Assembly (NCBI GenBank): GCA_037013495.1
Contig: CM072807.1
Span: 33,522,802-33,586,801 of the forward strand
Length of the DNA: 64,000 nucleotides
Direction of reading: 5' to 3'
DNA from: Hippophae tibetana
Taxonomy: Eukaryota; Streptophyta; Magnoliopsida; Rosales; Elaeagnaceae
Positions 24,501-31,886 of the stretch are shown here, piece by piece; position 1 is the first letter of the stretch, and each line of letters starts with the position of its first letter. The notes below the pieces were generated by a model, which was not told where the DNA came from, searched no databases, and saw only the letters and a list, made by a program, of their open reading frames with translations. Position numbers and translations under genes: made by a program.

Positions 24501-27500
24501 TGAAGTTAGATATAGAATGGTATTATTAATTTGTCTTAATTTTATAAATATTTTTATATTAATTTTTCTCAATTTAATTTCATGTCATTGTTAATAAAAT
24601 TTTCCTAATTTATGTAGGAAGCTGAATTGGGTAGACCTGTTACCCAAATTGAATTGTACATAGAAACAAAGACTCCCAAAACGAAGAATGCAAGACCGAT
24701 GAGTCAACGAGGAGAAGAACAATTAAATAAGTTGGATAGTAATTTCGGTTGATAAAAAGTCTGACTGATATTTAATAATTGATGTAATAATGAATGATAT
24801 GTTTGTGTGTTTTATTATTTGTAGAGAGTTGTTCAAGAAAAAATATCCAGGGGTGAAATAATCGAAGAGCCTGGGAGAGATGCTTTATATCATGCATTCG
24901 GACACGAGCATCCTGGTCGTGTTAGGGGAGGTAGCCAATATGATGGTTCTATGGAGTATTTTAAAATTCCAAAACATAAGCCTCAGACGGTAAGTAAGGA
25001 GAAATACACTAAAATTGAAGAAGAATTCAACTCCTTTAAGGCCTCCATGATGAGTGAGATTGCCACTCTAAAAGAACATCAATCACAACAACTGTCAGCC
25101 ATGGCATCATGCTACAACCAGGGCATGCCATATTGGCCAAGCATGCAACCATCCATGCCAGGCATACCACCTTCCATGCCAGACATGCCACAATCCATGC
25201 CAAGCATGCCACCATCCATGCTAGGCATGCCATCCACACAATCTCATTGTGCCCAAACTACATCCAGTATGGGATATAGCCATCCTATTGGTCCTCATTA
25301 TATGCCAGGAATGCATATGCAATCAAGTAGTGGTTCATTTTCTCCAATGCAATCTGCACATTCTTACGATAAATCAAGCCAAGATGAACATATTGGTGAG
25401 AATGTACATCCAATAGCTACCCCACATGAGAGTCCTCCTCTATTTGATGAATCATATGTGGTAAGATTTTAATTTTTGGTGTATATAATATATTATTTTT
25501 AAATTCTTATTATATGTTTTATTTTTTATATATAACACTTCAATTTTTTACAGAATATGAAATGTTTGTTGAAACATCCTTCGTCAACGGACTATGTTGC
25601 TATTGGAACGGTACAACAATTGAGCGATGATCGGATGATTCATAATCAATATTTGCCTAATCATTGGCGAATAGTAATTGATCAATCATTGTTTCATGAT
25701 TGTCCACTACTTGTGCCTTCTGATGCTACCACAGTCCAAGAGGCGGTTAGACAGTATGTGGCTTGACCGTCGATTCAAGTTGTTCTAAATTTTGACATGG
25801 TACTATTTTTTAACTTAAAAAATAACACTTGTTTACTACTATTATTTAATGTGATCTTATATTGTTACTAAAAATACATATATGATACTTTTTTGGTAGT
25901 CTATTATACCAGAACTCTTAAATGCGGCGCATTTAAGAGATACCAAGCAAGTATCTCGTGCTAAATCTATGACTAGTGGCCAATCATCGTGCACCAAGTC
26001 ATTCAAGAAGAAGCCTTGGAAAAAGTATAGTCATACTTATGCGTTACAGTTCAGTAGAAATCTTGGCACTTTGATGACTATTGTTGGGAGGGCATCTAAC
26101 ATAAATGATGGATGGACTGTGCCACTTCCTATTGAAATTTCTGGTGTAGACCTCGGCCAAACTTATATATCGATCGAGTGCTTGTTTCAAATATTTGAAT
26201 ATCAAATGATCTATTTAAGTATAATTCAAGTGTGGACAAGGTGAGTCGTCAATCTAGTTAGTTTTCTTTTATTTATGCAGAACATATATAATTATATTTA
26301 TATTATCTAATTATATATATATATATATAGGGCTTGCTATTATCGACTTCAACATAATCACTCATCACATTTAGCAATGTTCTATGATTCTTCATATGCC
26401 AATCAATATTAAGAGAAGGATGTTAGCATCAGAGCTAAACAATTATGTGATAGAGCATTAACGCTTAACAGAAATCAAAAGTTGATAATCCCTTGGCCAT
26501 TATGGTTTGAACAAGGCCAAGATCATTGGATGTTGGTAATCATTGATATGTTCAATAATCATGCTTGGTACTGTGACTCAGCTTCCATAGAACTGATTGT
26601 TGAAATGTAAGAGTTATATATAATTACATATTAGTTTTTTCTATTATTTTTTGTAATATTTAATAAAAACTAATCGTTTTATACCTTGATAGGGCATAGA
26701 AGTTGTGGAACAAGTTTAGGGGTATTGTCCTTAAAAAATCTCATAAGCTTATATGGACAAAAGTTATGGTATGTACAATTCAATATTAATAATTTTATTA
26801 ATTTTACAATTAAATAATAAGGATGTTCGAATATGAAAATTCATGTATACATGCACTTTTTTTTGTAGGTTCCACAACAAAATAATGGAGTCATGTGTGG
26901 TTATTATGTCATGAAGTTTATGAGCGAAATCATCACAAATATCAAAATTCCAATTGATGATGTGGTAATATATTTTACCCATATACATACAAGTTTTTAA
27001 CATATTTGAGTTTGTTTTTATAAATAAATGAAATCGTATTCTTATTTTGATTTTGAATACATGTAGTTCTTTGGTTGGAACAAGACGGGTTACGACCAGC
27101 AAATTTTTGATGATTTACGAGAGGAATGGGCAGAACACATGGTTCAAATTATATCATCACAAGAAGAATCAGGAGAAGATTCTGATGATCTTGAATAGCA
27201 TATGACACATAACAGTAAATTTTTTCATGATTTGGCCTTCTCTATCTATTCCTGTGTCTGAAATCACTTGTTTGATGATGATTAATCATATATATGCTCA
27301 TGTATTTAGGGGAATGCATTGTTTTATGGACCTATTTTTGGCCCAAACTACATCTCATCTCTCTTTCCTACTTGCATTTGACAAATTCATATTAACACTT
27401 TATTAATCATTTGTTTATAAATATAAATTTATCTGGAATCTCTGCTAGTATTTTTAATGATATAATGAGCTCTAAATGTACAAATCAGGTGTACGTAGGT

Positions 27501-28739
27501 CCGATTTGTTCTTGGTTTGTATGAGTTTTGGTGCCCATGAACGTGTTCCATATGTTTAAGGGCACCAAAACTCACACAAGCCAAGTAAGAAATCGAAGTT
27601 ACAATTGATTTCATATTTAGAGTTCATTATATATAGCATTAAAAAATAGTAGTAGAGATTCCAGATAACTTCATATATATAGACAAATGATTAATAATGC
27701 TAATATGAGTTCGTCGAATGTCGTTGTATGTAGTAATCTCTTTTTGATGGTAATATTTATAATGATTTAATTTCTTCATTCGTACATCTGAAGTTTAGAC
27801 TACTTTTTTTATGGATGTTTTACGTGCTCATGTATGTAGGAGAATATTTGTTATATGGATCAGCTGTTTTTTTGTCATAATGCTTGTGAAGGCCAATCAA
27901 GATTCTAAGCCAACCAAGCTTACTCGATCGCATAATAATTATAAATTGACGACATTATTTTATTTGTAATTTAAGTTAACTATATGTATTATTTATGCAT
28001 TATTTGTTTTTGTAATAAATTTAATTATCAAGTAATTAAATATATTTAAATTTTTAATTATTTGTATTATTATTTATATTTTAGTTTTTTTATGTTATAT
28101 ATATATATACTGAATAATACGAAAAATTAAAATAAAAATAAAAACTAATACGTGTAAAGTCGGTTCAACGAATCGACTTTAAATTTGTTTAAAGTCAGTT
28201 TTTAACCGACTTTAATGCCTATTTATGTAGTAGTGTTCTAAGGTTTAACCTCATGATGTTTTATTAAAAGAAAATATTTTTTATTTCTATTATTGTTACT
28301 TTTTGAATCTCACTCTTTCTTTTTTCATGTTGTGAGGCGTGATATACATTTTTTTCTTGAACTCTGACATTACGGTTCAATTCCAATTCAGGGTATAAGT
28401 CTAGAACTTTGCAGTGAAGACAGGGTTGGCCTCCTTTCAGATGTAGCTCGAATATTTAGAGAAAATGGTCTTTCAGTGAGCCGAGCTGAGGTTACAACAA
28501 GAGGTTCCCAAGCTGTGAACGTTTTCTATGTGACTGATGCATCTGGTAATGCTGTGAAAAGTGAGACAATTAAGGCAGTCCGAAAAGAGATAGGCTCGAC
28601 AATAATTCGTGTTAAGGAAGATTTATACTCAAATACTTCATTGCCACAAGAGGGTGGAAAATTTTCTCTGGGTAATCTTTTTGGGTCTAGTTCAGAGAGG
28701 TTTCTCTATAACTTGGGTCTGATAAAGTCATATTCATAA
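9155..28739 (+). CDS. ACT-domain-repeat (ACR) protein gene, interrupted
   Basis: Plant ACR proteins contain four ACT domains, the fold used by amino-acid-binding regulatory proteins, and are thought to act as amino-acid or nitrogen sensors. Visible exons are 9155-9189, 9277-9391, 9489-9556, 18221-18811, 19106-19206 continued by 28239-28242, and 28392-28739. All have AG/GT borders and join in frame. ACT1 is built from the first three exons ([16 protein letters not shown]), ACT2 and most of ACT3 from the 591-bp exon ([32 protein letters not shown]), and ACT4 from the last exon ([14 protein letters not shown]), ending NLGLIKSYS as in several family members. The first coding exon (N-terminal ~30 residues) is not in the window and should lie left of the repeat array. 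A CACTA element sits inside the fifth visible exon, so this allele predicts a protein stopped at 19229-19231 before ACT4. Family assignment is firm; the member (ACR3/4/6-like) is not resolved. Confidence 0.88.
9557..10071 (+). other. ACR intron sequence upstream of the Copia element
   Basis: Ordinary AT-rich intron sequence with no coding similarity that I recognise. A more GC-balanced stretch at about 9830-10050, with a TATA-like TATATAAG, resembles an old LTR or promoter remnant, but no second copy or target duplication was found to support that. Confidence 0.5.
10077..10303 (+). repeat. Copia 5' LTR, 227 bp
   Basis: Begins AGTTAGAATAAG and ends AATCTAACT, immediately followed by TGGTATCAAAGC. 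It contains a TATA-like element (ATATAAG, about 10197-10203). It matches the 3' LTR at 17909-18135 over its whole length with scattered differences. The preceding CTTAT is repeated after the 3' LTR. Confidence 0.9.
10304..10315 (+). other. Copia primer-binding site
   Basis: TGGTATCAAAGC directly abuts the 5' LTR. It resembles the tRNA-iMet complement TGGTATCAGAGC with one change. Confidence 0.75.
10358..11320 (+). pseudogene. Copia gag (UBN2 type) with one internal stop
   Basis: Capsid-like protein starting ATGGCCAAGAAC at 10358; an upstream in-frame ATG at 10328 is also possible. The UBN2-type gag region spans roughly residues 40-220. A Gly/Arg-rich stretch (RGRGRGGRN) precedes a CCHC zinc knuckle of spacing CX2CX4HX4C ([14 protein letters not shown], near 11200-11240) that binds RNA. 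A TAG near 10532-10534 replaces a codon that was probably CAG (context LLWKF[13 protein letters not shown]). A second in-frame TAA ends the frame at 11320, after which protease sequence continues. Confidence 0.85.
11321..12109 (+). pseudogene. Copia protease and GAG-pre-integrase region
   Basis: Contains [12 protein letters not shown], corresponding to the Copia aspartic protease signature WxxDSGATxH, here with Leu in place of Ser. It continues through VHMGNG and [19 protein letters not shown] to the pre-integrase motif [14 protein letters not shown] and the [11 protein letters not shown] that begins integrase. The frame ends at a stop at 12107-12109. In Copia this is one segment of the gag-pol polyprotein, so the stop marks decay. 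Confidence 0.85.
12110..13211 (+). pseudogene. Copia integrase core and linker, broken
   Basis: The integrase core is recognisable across two frames. The first Asp is in [13 protein letters not shown], the second in QSDWGGEF, and the Glu in [16 protein letters not shown], giving the DDE triad. A stop near 12463-12465 (KL-stop-PDAF) replaces a codon that is Trp in the family. The core is followed by the [13 protein letters not shown] box. A frameshift near 12725 moves the linker into another frame, which carries [13 protein letters not shown], a motif usual just before Copia reverse transcriptase. The frame ends at TAA 13209-13211 in place of an aromatic codon. Confidence 0.83.
13218..13937 (+). 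pseudogene. Copia reverse transcriptase, cut by a solo LTR
   Basis: RVT_2-type reverse transcriptase. It contains [37 protein letters not shown] (first catalytic Asp), [11 protein letters not shown] and an intact YVDD box ([10 protein letters not shown]), then NYFLGIEV and the end [10 protein letters not shown]. The reading runs to MDNAR and stops exactly at the CCAGA target duplication of the inserted Gypsy LTR (13933-13937). It resumes at 17268 as [13 protein letters not shown]. Confidence 0.9.
13938..17267 (+). mobile_element. Gypsy-type solo LTR with a second solo LTR nested inside
   Basis: Starts TGATAAGAGC at 13938 and ends AAGTATCA at 17267, flanked by the 5-bp duplication CCAGA (13933-13937 and 17268-17272). 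Removing the nested Athila LTR (14933-16825) and its 5-bp duplication leaves about 1.43 kb with no protein-coding content, hence a solo LTR. Its right end (CTTGTGGG, TTCGTATACTTG) resembles the right end of the solo LTR at 33790-35065. A run of GCCGCCGGCCA-type motifs lies at 14170-14370, and a TATA-like TATATATAC near 14440. Confidence 0.85.
14933..16825 (-). mobile_element. Athila-family solo LTR ending in two primer-binding-site copies
   Basis: Flanked by the 5-bp duplication ATGAT (14928-14932 and 16826-16830). On the minus strand it starts TGATGAGTGCTCAAAAAGCA at 16825. The LTR proper ends CGCTCATCA at 15003. Instead of stopping there, the insertion continues with two 35-bp copies (14968-15002 and 14933-14967), each containing GGCGCCGTTGCCGGGGA or a variant, the tRNA-Asp-type Athila primer-binding site, and each ending CTCATCA. 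A GC-rich block sits at about 16430-16530. It is the same LTR family as 35350-35931, 37144-38466, 42111-43795 and 49802-51632. Confidence 0.88.
17268..17890 (+). pseudogene. Copia C-terminal reverse transcriptase and RNase H remnant
   Basis: Continuation of the pol cut at 13937. Reads [30 protein letters not shown], then (in another frame) [22 protein letters not shown] and [14 protein letters not shown]. The RNase H middle region expected between the LKGTSEEG-like and [15 protein letters not shown] segments is missing, so an internal deletion lies near 17510-17525. Several stops follow. It ends just before the 3' LTR. Confidence 0.83.
17909..18135 (+). repeat. Copia 3' LTR, 227 bp
   Basis: Same length and ends as the 5' LTR, preceded by the purine-rich tract and followed by the CTTAT target duplication at 18136-18140. 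It lies 85 bp upstream of the ACR exon that starts at 18221. By eye there are roughly 20 differences from the 5' LTR, indicating an insertion that is not recent. Confidence 0.9.
18221..18811 (+). CDS. ACR exon encoding ACT domain 2 and most of ACT domain 3
   Basis: 591-bp exon, 197 codons, after TATTGCAG and before GTTGGCC. It reads SLGPSVRSF, then [20 protein letters not shown] (ACT2), the conserved [15 protein letters not shown] spacer, and [20 protein letters not shown] with TDMQYLVYH (ACT3), ending EGPEAYQ. The donor after TATCAG is placed by homology because the frame continues by chance to a stop at 18853. It is fully open with no lesion, unlike the surrounding transposon genes. Confidence 0.93.
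19106..19206 (+). CDS. ACR exon, cut by the CACTA insertion 4 bp before its end
   Basis: After AATAG it reads [20 protein letters not shown] then [14 protein letters not shown], the ACT3/ACT4 linker of the family. The exon is interrupted after 19206; its last four bases TAAG survive at 28239-28242, next to the donor GTTTAACC. Reading into the CACTA terminal repeat adds seven codons (TTTKRGI) and then TAA at 19229-19231. Restored by removing the element and one TTC duplication, the junction gives Thr-Ser-Lys and then GISLELC in frame. Confidence 0.9.
19207..20249 (+). promoter_or_regulatory. CACTA-1 5' terminal and subterminal region
   Basis: About 1 kb between the terminal repeat and the transposase start. 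The first 150 bp carry several copies of the motif AAGTCGGTT or its relative GTCGGTTGACGTGGATAACC in both orientations, which in CACTA elements are the binding sites of element-encoded proteins. The rest is AT-rich, with possible leader exons at 19380-19510, where the sequence is more GC-rich. No coding similarity was recognised there. Confidence 0.65.
20250..22460 (+). pseudogene. CACTA-1 TNP2-type transposase
   Basis: Starts [19 protein letters not shown], the usual N-terminus of the transposase-associated domain, with a CPCVKCKNE zinc-binding motif and [19 protein letters not shown]. The Transposase_21 (TNP2) core follows: [110 protein letters not shown] and then [21 protein letters not shown] one-base excess in a G run near 21090 and indels in two A runs near 21748 and 21840 shift the frame; the last two compensate. 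TGA at 22460-22462 stands where the related element has Arg. It encodes the cut-and-paste enzyme of the element but cannot be translated as it stands. Confidence 0.9.
22463..23790 (+). pseudogene. CACTA-1 transposase C-terminal part (DUF4218/DUF4216-like)
   Basis: Continues [55 protein letters not shown], the C-terminal region usual in plant TNP2 transposases. Short AT-rich introns appear at about 22801-22880, 22990-23090 and after 23757. From about 23200 it reads the second conserved segment ([71 protein letters not shown]). TGA at 23350-23352 replaces a Trp codon that is intact in the minus-strand CACTA relict (EIWKLDY, near 55390). Confidence 0.8.
23863..25472 (+). pseudogene. CACTA-1 second gene, Transposase_24-like, with Met/Pro repeats
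   Basis: Begins [20 protein letters not shown] and continues in at least four exons. 23863-24123 is followed by an intron to about 24204. Then comes [20 protein letters not shown] with [19 protein letters not shown], and after another intron [20 protein letters not shown] at about 24619-24752. The next exon, about 24826-25460, has [20 protein letters not shown] and a short coiled-coil-like stretch ([16 protein letters not shown]). This matches the plant transposase (Ptta/En/Spm) family that accompanies TNP2 in CACTA elements and is presumed to bind DNA. At about 25125-25235 the peptide repeats SMPxMPxSMP several times. The exon ends FDESYV before GTAAGA. Confidence 0.78.
25554..25766 (+). pseudogene. 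CACTA-1 conserved segment following the Met/Pro repeat
   Basis: After TTACAG the frame reads [20 protein letters not shown] and [23 protein letters not shown]. It is also present in the minus-strand CACTA relict (54432-54740) and is probably an exon of the Transposase_24 or Ulp1 gene rather than a separate gene. TGA at 25764-25766 stands in place of Trp; the relict retains TGG (VAWPSIQV). I do not recognise a function. Confidence 0.65.
25920..27198 (+). pseudogene. CACTA-1 Ulp1-type (C48) cysteine protease
   Basis: Multi-exon gene; exons approximately 25900-26241, 26331-26608, 26693-26769, 26869-26963 and 27067-27198, with GT/AG introns. It reads [40 protein letters not shown] (catalytic His), [11 protein letters not shown] (Asp), then [18 protein letters not shown] (Gln and catalytic Cys), ending SGEDSDDLE-stop at 27196-27198. 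Ulp1 proteases cleave SUMO. Captured Ulp1-like domains are known in plant CACTA and MULE elements, where their role is unsettled. All catalytic positions are present, but a TAA at 26410-26412 (CAA in the other copy) and another stop near 26697 break it. Confidence 0.85.
27388..27712. repeat. Foldback (inverted repeat) in CACTA-1 3' region
   Basis: Arms of about 150 bp face each other. CATATTAACACTTTATTAAT pairs with ATTAATAATGCTAATATGAG, TCTGGAATCTC with GAGATTCCAGA, and the inner GAGTTTTGGTGCCC with GGGCACCAAAACTC around 27523-27573. The loop is only about 20-25 bp. A homologous foldback lies at 51661-51990 in the minus-strand CACTA relict. It is not coding. Confidence 0.8.
28239..28242 (+). 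CDS. Last four bases of the interrupted ACR exon
   Basis: TAAG, immediately before the splice donor GTTTAACC. With TTC of the target duplication it completes Ser-Lys, after which the next exon reads Gly-Ile-Ser-Leu in phase. Confidence 0.8.
28392..28739 (+). CDS. Last ACR exon encoding ACT domain 4
   Basis: After TTCAG it reads [60 protein letters not shown], then [11 protein letters not shown] and the family C-terminus [14 protein letters not shown] with NLGLIKSYS and TAA at 28737-28739. The frame is intact. It lies 149 bp downstream of the surviving donor, so the normal intron here (28243-28391) was short. Given the CACTA insertion, this exon can be reached only by splicing across or out of the element. 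Confidence 0.93.
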   Translation, partial: GISLELCSEDRVGLLSDVARIFRENGLSVSRAEVTTRGSQAVNVFYVTDASGNAVKSETIKAVRKEIGSTIIRVKEDLYSNTSLPQEGGKFSLGNLFGSSSERFLYNLGLIKSYS

Positions 28740-30729
28740 GTGGTTATAGACAAACTTTTTTCTGTCCAAGCATGTACATAGTAGGATATGTTGTTCAGCT
28801 GTAAATTTGTTGTTAACCAAGAAGCCAGGCTTTAGAAATCGATCCCTTTGTTGATCCTTGCAAATCAGAAATGAACTTGTTTCATTCGGTACGTATATGC
28901 GTCTGAATTCATCTTTTTTCACTGCAAATACAGTTCATATGTGTGTTAATGATTCTTAGATTTTGTTGCTTGATCCTTATTTTCCTTCCACTTCCACATT
29001 ATTCAATGTCAAGATGTGTACTGAAAAAGAGAAGTCCAGTGGAGAGGTGAATCTAATGCAATTCTTGAGAGAGGTTATTTCTATGCAGTGAGTTTTGCCC
29101 ACAACTGACAACTGATAGGGATTTAAAGGACTCATTTCCTCACAATTTCAGTCGTGCGTTACATAATAATAAGGTAATGTTGTTCATGTGCAAGTGCAAG
29201 AAAGCTCACACAACTCTGCTTTCTCATCCTTGCATGTAAAGAAGACGAAGAAAGACCTTTTGTCATCAAACATTATTGTATTCGAAGTGCTAAACGTTTT
29301 CTTATAAATGAACAAAGCCGCCCAATTGACTTGGTGGCAATTTATTTATTTATTTGCTAACTTTGGTGGCAATTTGATTAGATAACAATACAGTGAATTT
29401 CTTATATTTATTGTAAAAATAACATTAAGTTTACAATATTTTTTAAACAATATAAAATAAATTATTAAAAAAATAATATTTTATTATATAAAATATATTT
29501 TTAAAAATTAAATTTTTAATTATATAGTCAATTAAATAAATTTTATTGATTAAATAACCAATTACATTTTAAATTATTGAATTATAGAACAAACTAACCA
29601 TGAACTTATAAAACCCACCCACCGTTGAATTGGGTTAGTTTTAATGAATTCGGCAGGTTAGTTCCAATTTTTTCCATCTCCAATAAGAAGGTGACCAGGG
29701 CTAATGAAAATTGTACCTCAATTATTGATAGTCATTTGTATTTTAAGTAAAATGATCAGGTGGGAACACTATGACACTACAGTAAGTGGCGTGCCACTAT
29801 TGATTTTTTGCTGCATCACTCAATGGGGAGATATAGTGTGGGGTTGGTGAGGAGCATAATATTCATCTAGATTATACCGTTATTCATATAATTCTATTAT
29901 TATTTGCTTACGTGGTAAGAAAAAAGAAACATGTGTATACTAAAGTATCTACGTAGACAATATTTATCACTCATAATTTATTAAATTTATGGTGGTGGAA
30001 AAATAAGAAGCACAAATATTATAAGTATTATCCTTTTTCATTTAAAAAAAAACTTGATAACAAGTTTTAAATAAGTAAAAAAATGATGGAAAATAATATT
30101 AAAAAAATAAGTGATATTATTTATGAAAGCAAAATAAACTATGAATTTGTAAGTTTTGTTAAATATTTCAAAATTTCATGTTGGTTTTGTATAAACTTTT
30201 TGAAGCACTTTTTGGCGGAAATCTATTCCATGTATTAGCATCTAATAATACATATCTTATTGCATAAAATTGTATCTTTTTTTCTTTCTTTTGTTCCTAA
30301 TACTCTAGGAATAATTCCTCTTTTCTTTTATTTGAAAGTTAAGTCCTTTTATGTAGGAGATGGTATATTATTTCTAAACTAATCTTTCTCTAAAATTGTT
30401 AAAGTTTTCGATTAGAGATACAAATAATATATTTGGGTTGATCATATACTCTAGAATTATTGGACTAGTATTTGTTATTAGTCTAAGTCTTACTTTAGAT
30501 TTGTTAGGATATTTATGGAGTTAATTAGTTTTTTTGTGTTTGTATTATCATAAATACTATGACTTCGAATCAAAGAATGATTATGACTAATTTAAATTTT
30601 GATTATCTATTTTATATTTACGTTTTGTCTGTATCATTGTAGTAATTATTTTTTATCAAACGATACTTTTTCCATTATTTAAATCTGTGATTTAAACCGA
30701 AAAATGTGTAAGTCTAATCGCTAGTCCAC
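28740..30729 (+). other. ACR 3' untranslated region and intergenic DNA
   Basis: The first 200-300 bp is the probable 3' untranslated region. The remainder is AT-rich with A/T runs (for example 29400-29560). I see no coding frame with family resemblance, no RNA gene and no clear repeat here. Confidence 0.5.
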
Positions 30730-30732
30730 TTA

Positions 30733-31883
30733 CCCCATGTTTGGTTGGAGGGAATGGAATGGAATCAGAATTGATTCCTTCCATTTTGTGTGTTTGGTTG
30801 GACGGAATGGAGGGTGGAATGGAATCGGATTACTAAAAGAGAAGGAATCACAATTCCTTCTCCTCTCCTTGGTAATCATAATTCCATTCTCATCTAAACT
30901 TTTTTTTCTTCTAATTTTACCCTCACTTAAAAAATAACCTTAAATTCAAATCCCAAATTCTAAAACCCAAAATTTCAAAACCCTAAACCCTAAATCCCAA
31001 AAGTCCAAATCCCTAAACCCTAAAACCCTAAACCTTAAAACATAAAACCCAAAACTCTAAAACATAAATCCCAAAACCCAAAACCCAAAACCCAAAACCC
31101 AAAACCCAAAACCCAAAACCCAAATTCCAAATCCTAAAACCCTAAACCCCAAATCCCTAAACCCTAAACCCTAAACCTAAAACCCTAAACCCCAAATCCC
31201 TAAACCCAAAATTCCTAAACCCTAAACCTTAAAACATAAATTCCAAAACCCAAAACCCTAAACCCTAAACCCCAAATTCCAAATCCTAAAACCCTAAACC
31301 CTAAACATTAAAACATAAATCTCAAAACCCAAAATCCTAAAACATAAATCCCAAAATCCTAAACCCCAAATTCCAAATCCTTAAACCCTAAACCCCAAAT
31401 TCCAAATCCTTAAACCCTAAACCCCAAATCCAAAATTCTAAAACCCAAACCATTTTTAGAAAAATAATAATTTTAACTCTAAACCTTAACCTACAAATAT
31501 AACCCCAAATCCTAAATCCCTAAACCCTAAATCTCACATCCCAAACCTTAAAACCCTAAACCCTATTTAGAAAAATAATAATTTTAATAATATATTTATT
31601 TTTAATTAAGTAATAATTATTTAGAAAAATAATGATTTCAATAATGTATTTTGTTTGACGAAAAAATAATAATTAAATGACATTATTTGAACTTTACAGC
31701 ATATAGGGGTATTAAGGTCATTTACAGTTTTTCTCATTCCATTCCAGTGGCAAACCAAACACTATAATCCTGATTCTGAGTTTGATTCCAGTGGTCAAAC
31801 TAAACAAAATTGTTTCATTTCCATTCCATTCCATTCCGATTCCGATTCTGATTTCGATTTCATTCCACGAACCAAACGCCACC
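30733..31883. mobile_element. Tourist-like (PIF/Harbinger) element filled with telomere-like repeats
   Basis: Inverted ends: CCCCATGTTTGGTTGGAGGG at 30733 and, reversed from 31883, GGTGGCGTTTGGTTCGTGGA. Both contain the GTTTGGTT typical of Tourist/Harbinger ends. They are flanked by a 3-bp TTA duplication (30730-30732 and 31884-31886), which is also typical. The ends continue inward as GGAATGGAATGGAATC-like inverted sequence for roughly 100 bp. About 600 bp of the interior (30950-31575) consists of degenerate CCCTAAA and AACCCAAA units. It encodes no transposase, so it is non-autonomous. Confidence 0.78.
30950..31575. repeat. Telomere-like CCCTAAA degenerate minisatellite
   Basis: Many short units of CCCTAAA, the plant telomere repeat, intermixed with CCCAAAA, CCCAAAT and CCTTAAA variants. 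The longest pure stretches are two to three units, with AAACCC runs at 31077-31122. It lies entirely within the Tourist-like element, which argues against an interstitial telomere from chromosome fusion. Confidence 0.85.
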
Positions 31884-31886
31884 TTA

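Larger units (their letters stand above)
19207..28235 (+). mobile_element. CACTA (En/Spm) DNA transposon, 9,029 bp (CACTA-1)
   Basis: Left end CACTACTACAAAAAGGGG at 19207; right end TATGTAGTAGTG at 28235. Flanked by a 3-bp duplication TTC (19204-19206 and 28236-28238), as expected for CACTA. Subterminal repeats of AAGTCGGTT and its complement occur at both ends (19244-19350 and 28150-28215). In the same orientation it holds a TNP2-type transposase, a Transposase_24-like gene, a short conserved segment with a Met/Pro repeat upstream of it, and a Ulp1-like cysteine protease, all with lesions. A foldback of about 320 bp lies in the 3' untranslated part. It is inserted inside an ACR exon. Confidence 0.93.

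Noticed and set aside
30950-31575. Interstitial telomere from chromosome fusion
   Set aside because: The repeats are degenerate and lie inside an element with inverted ends and a TTA duplication.
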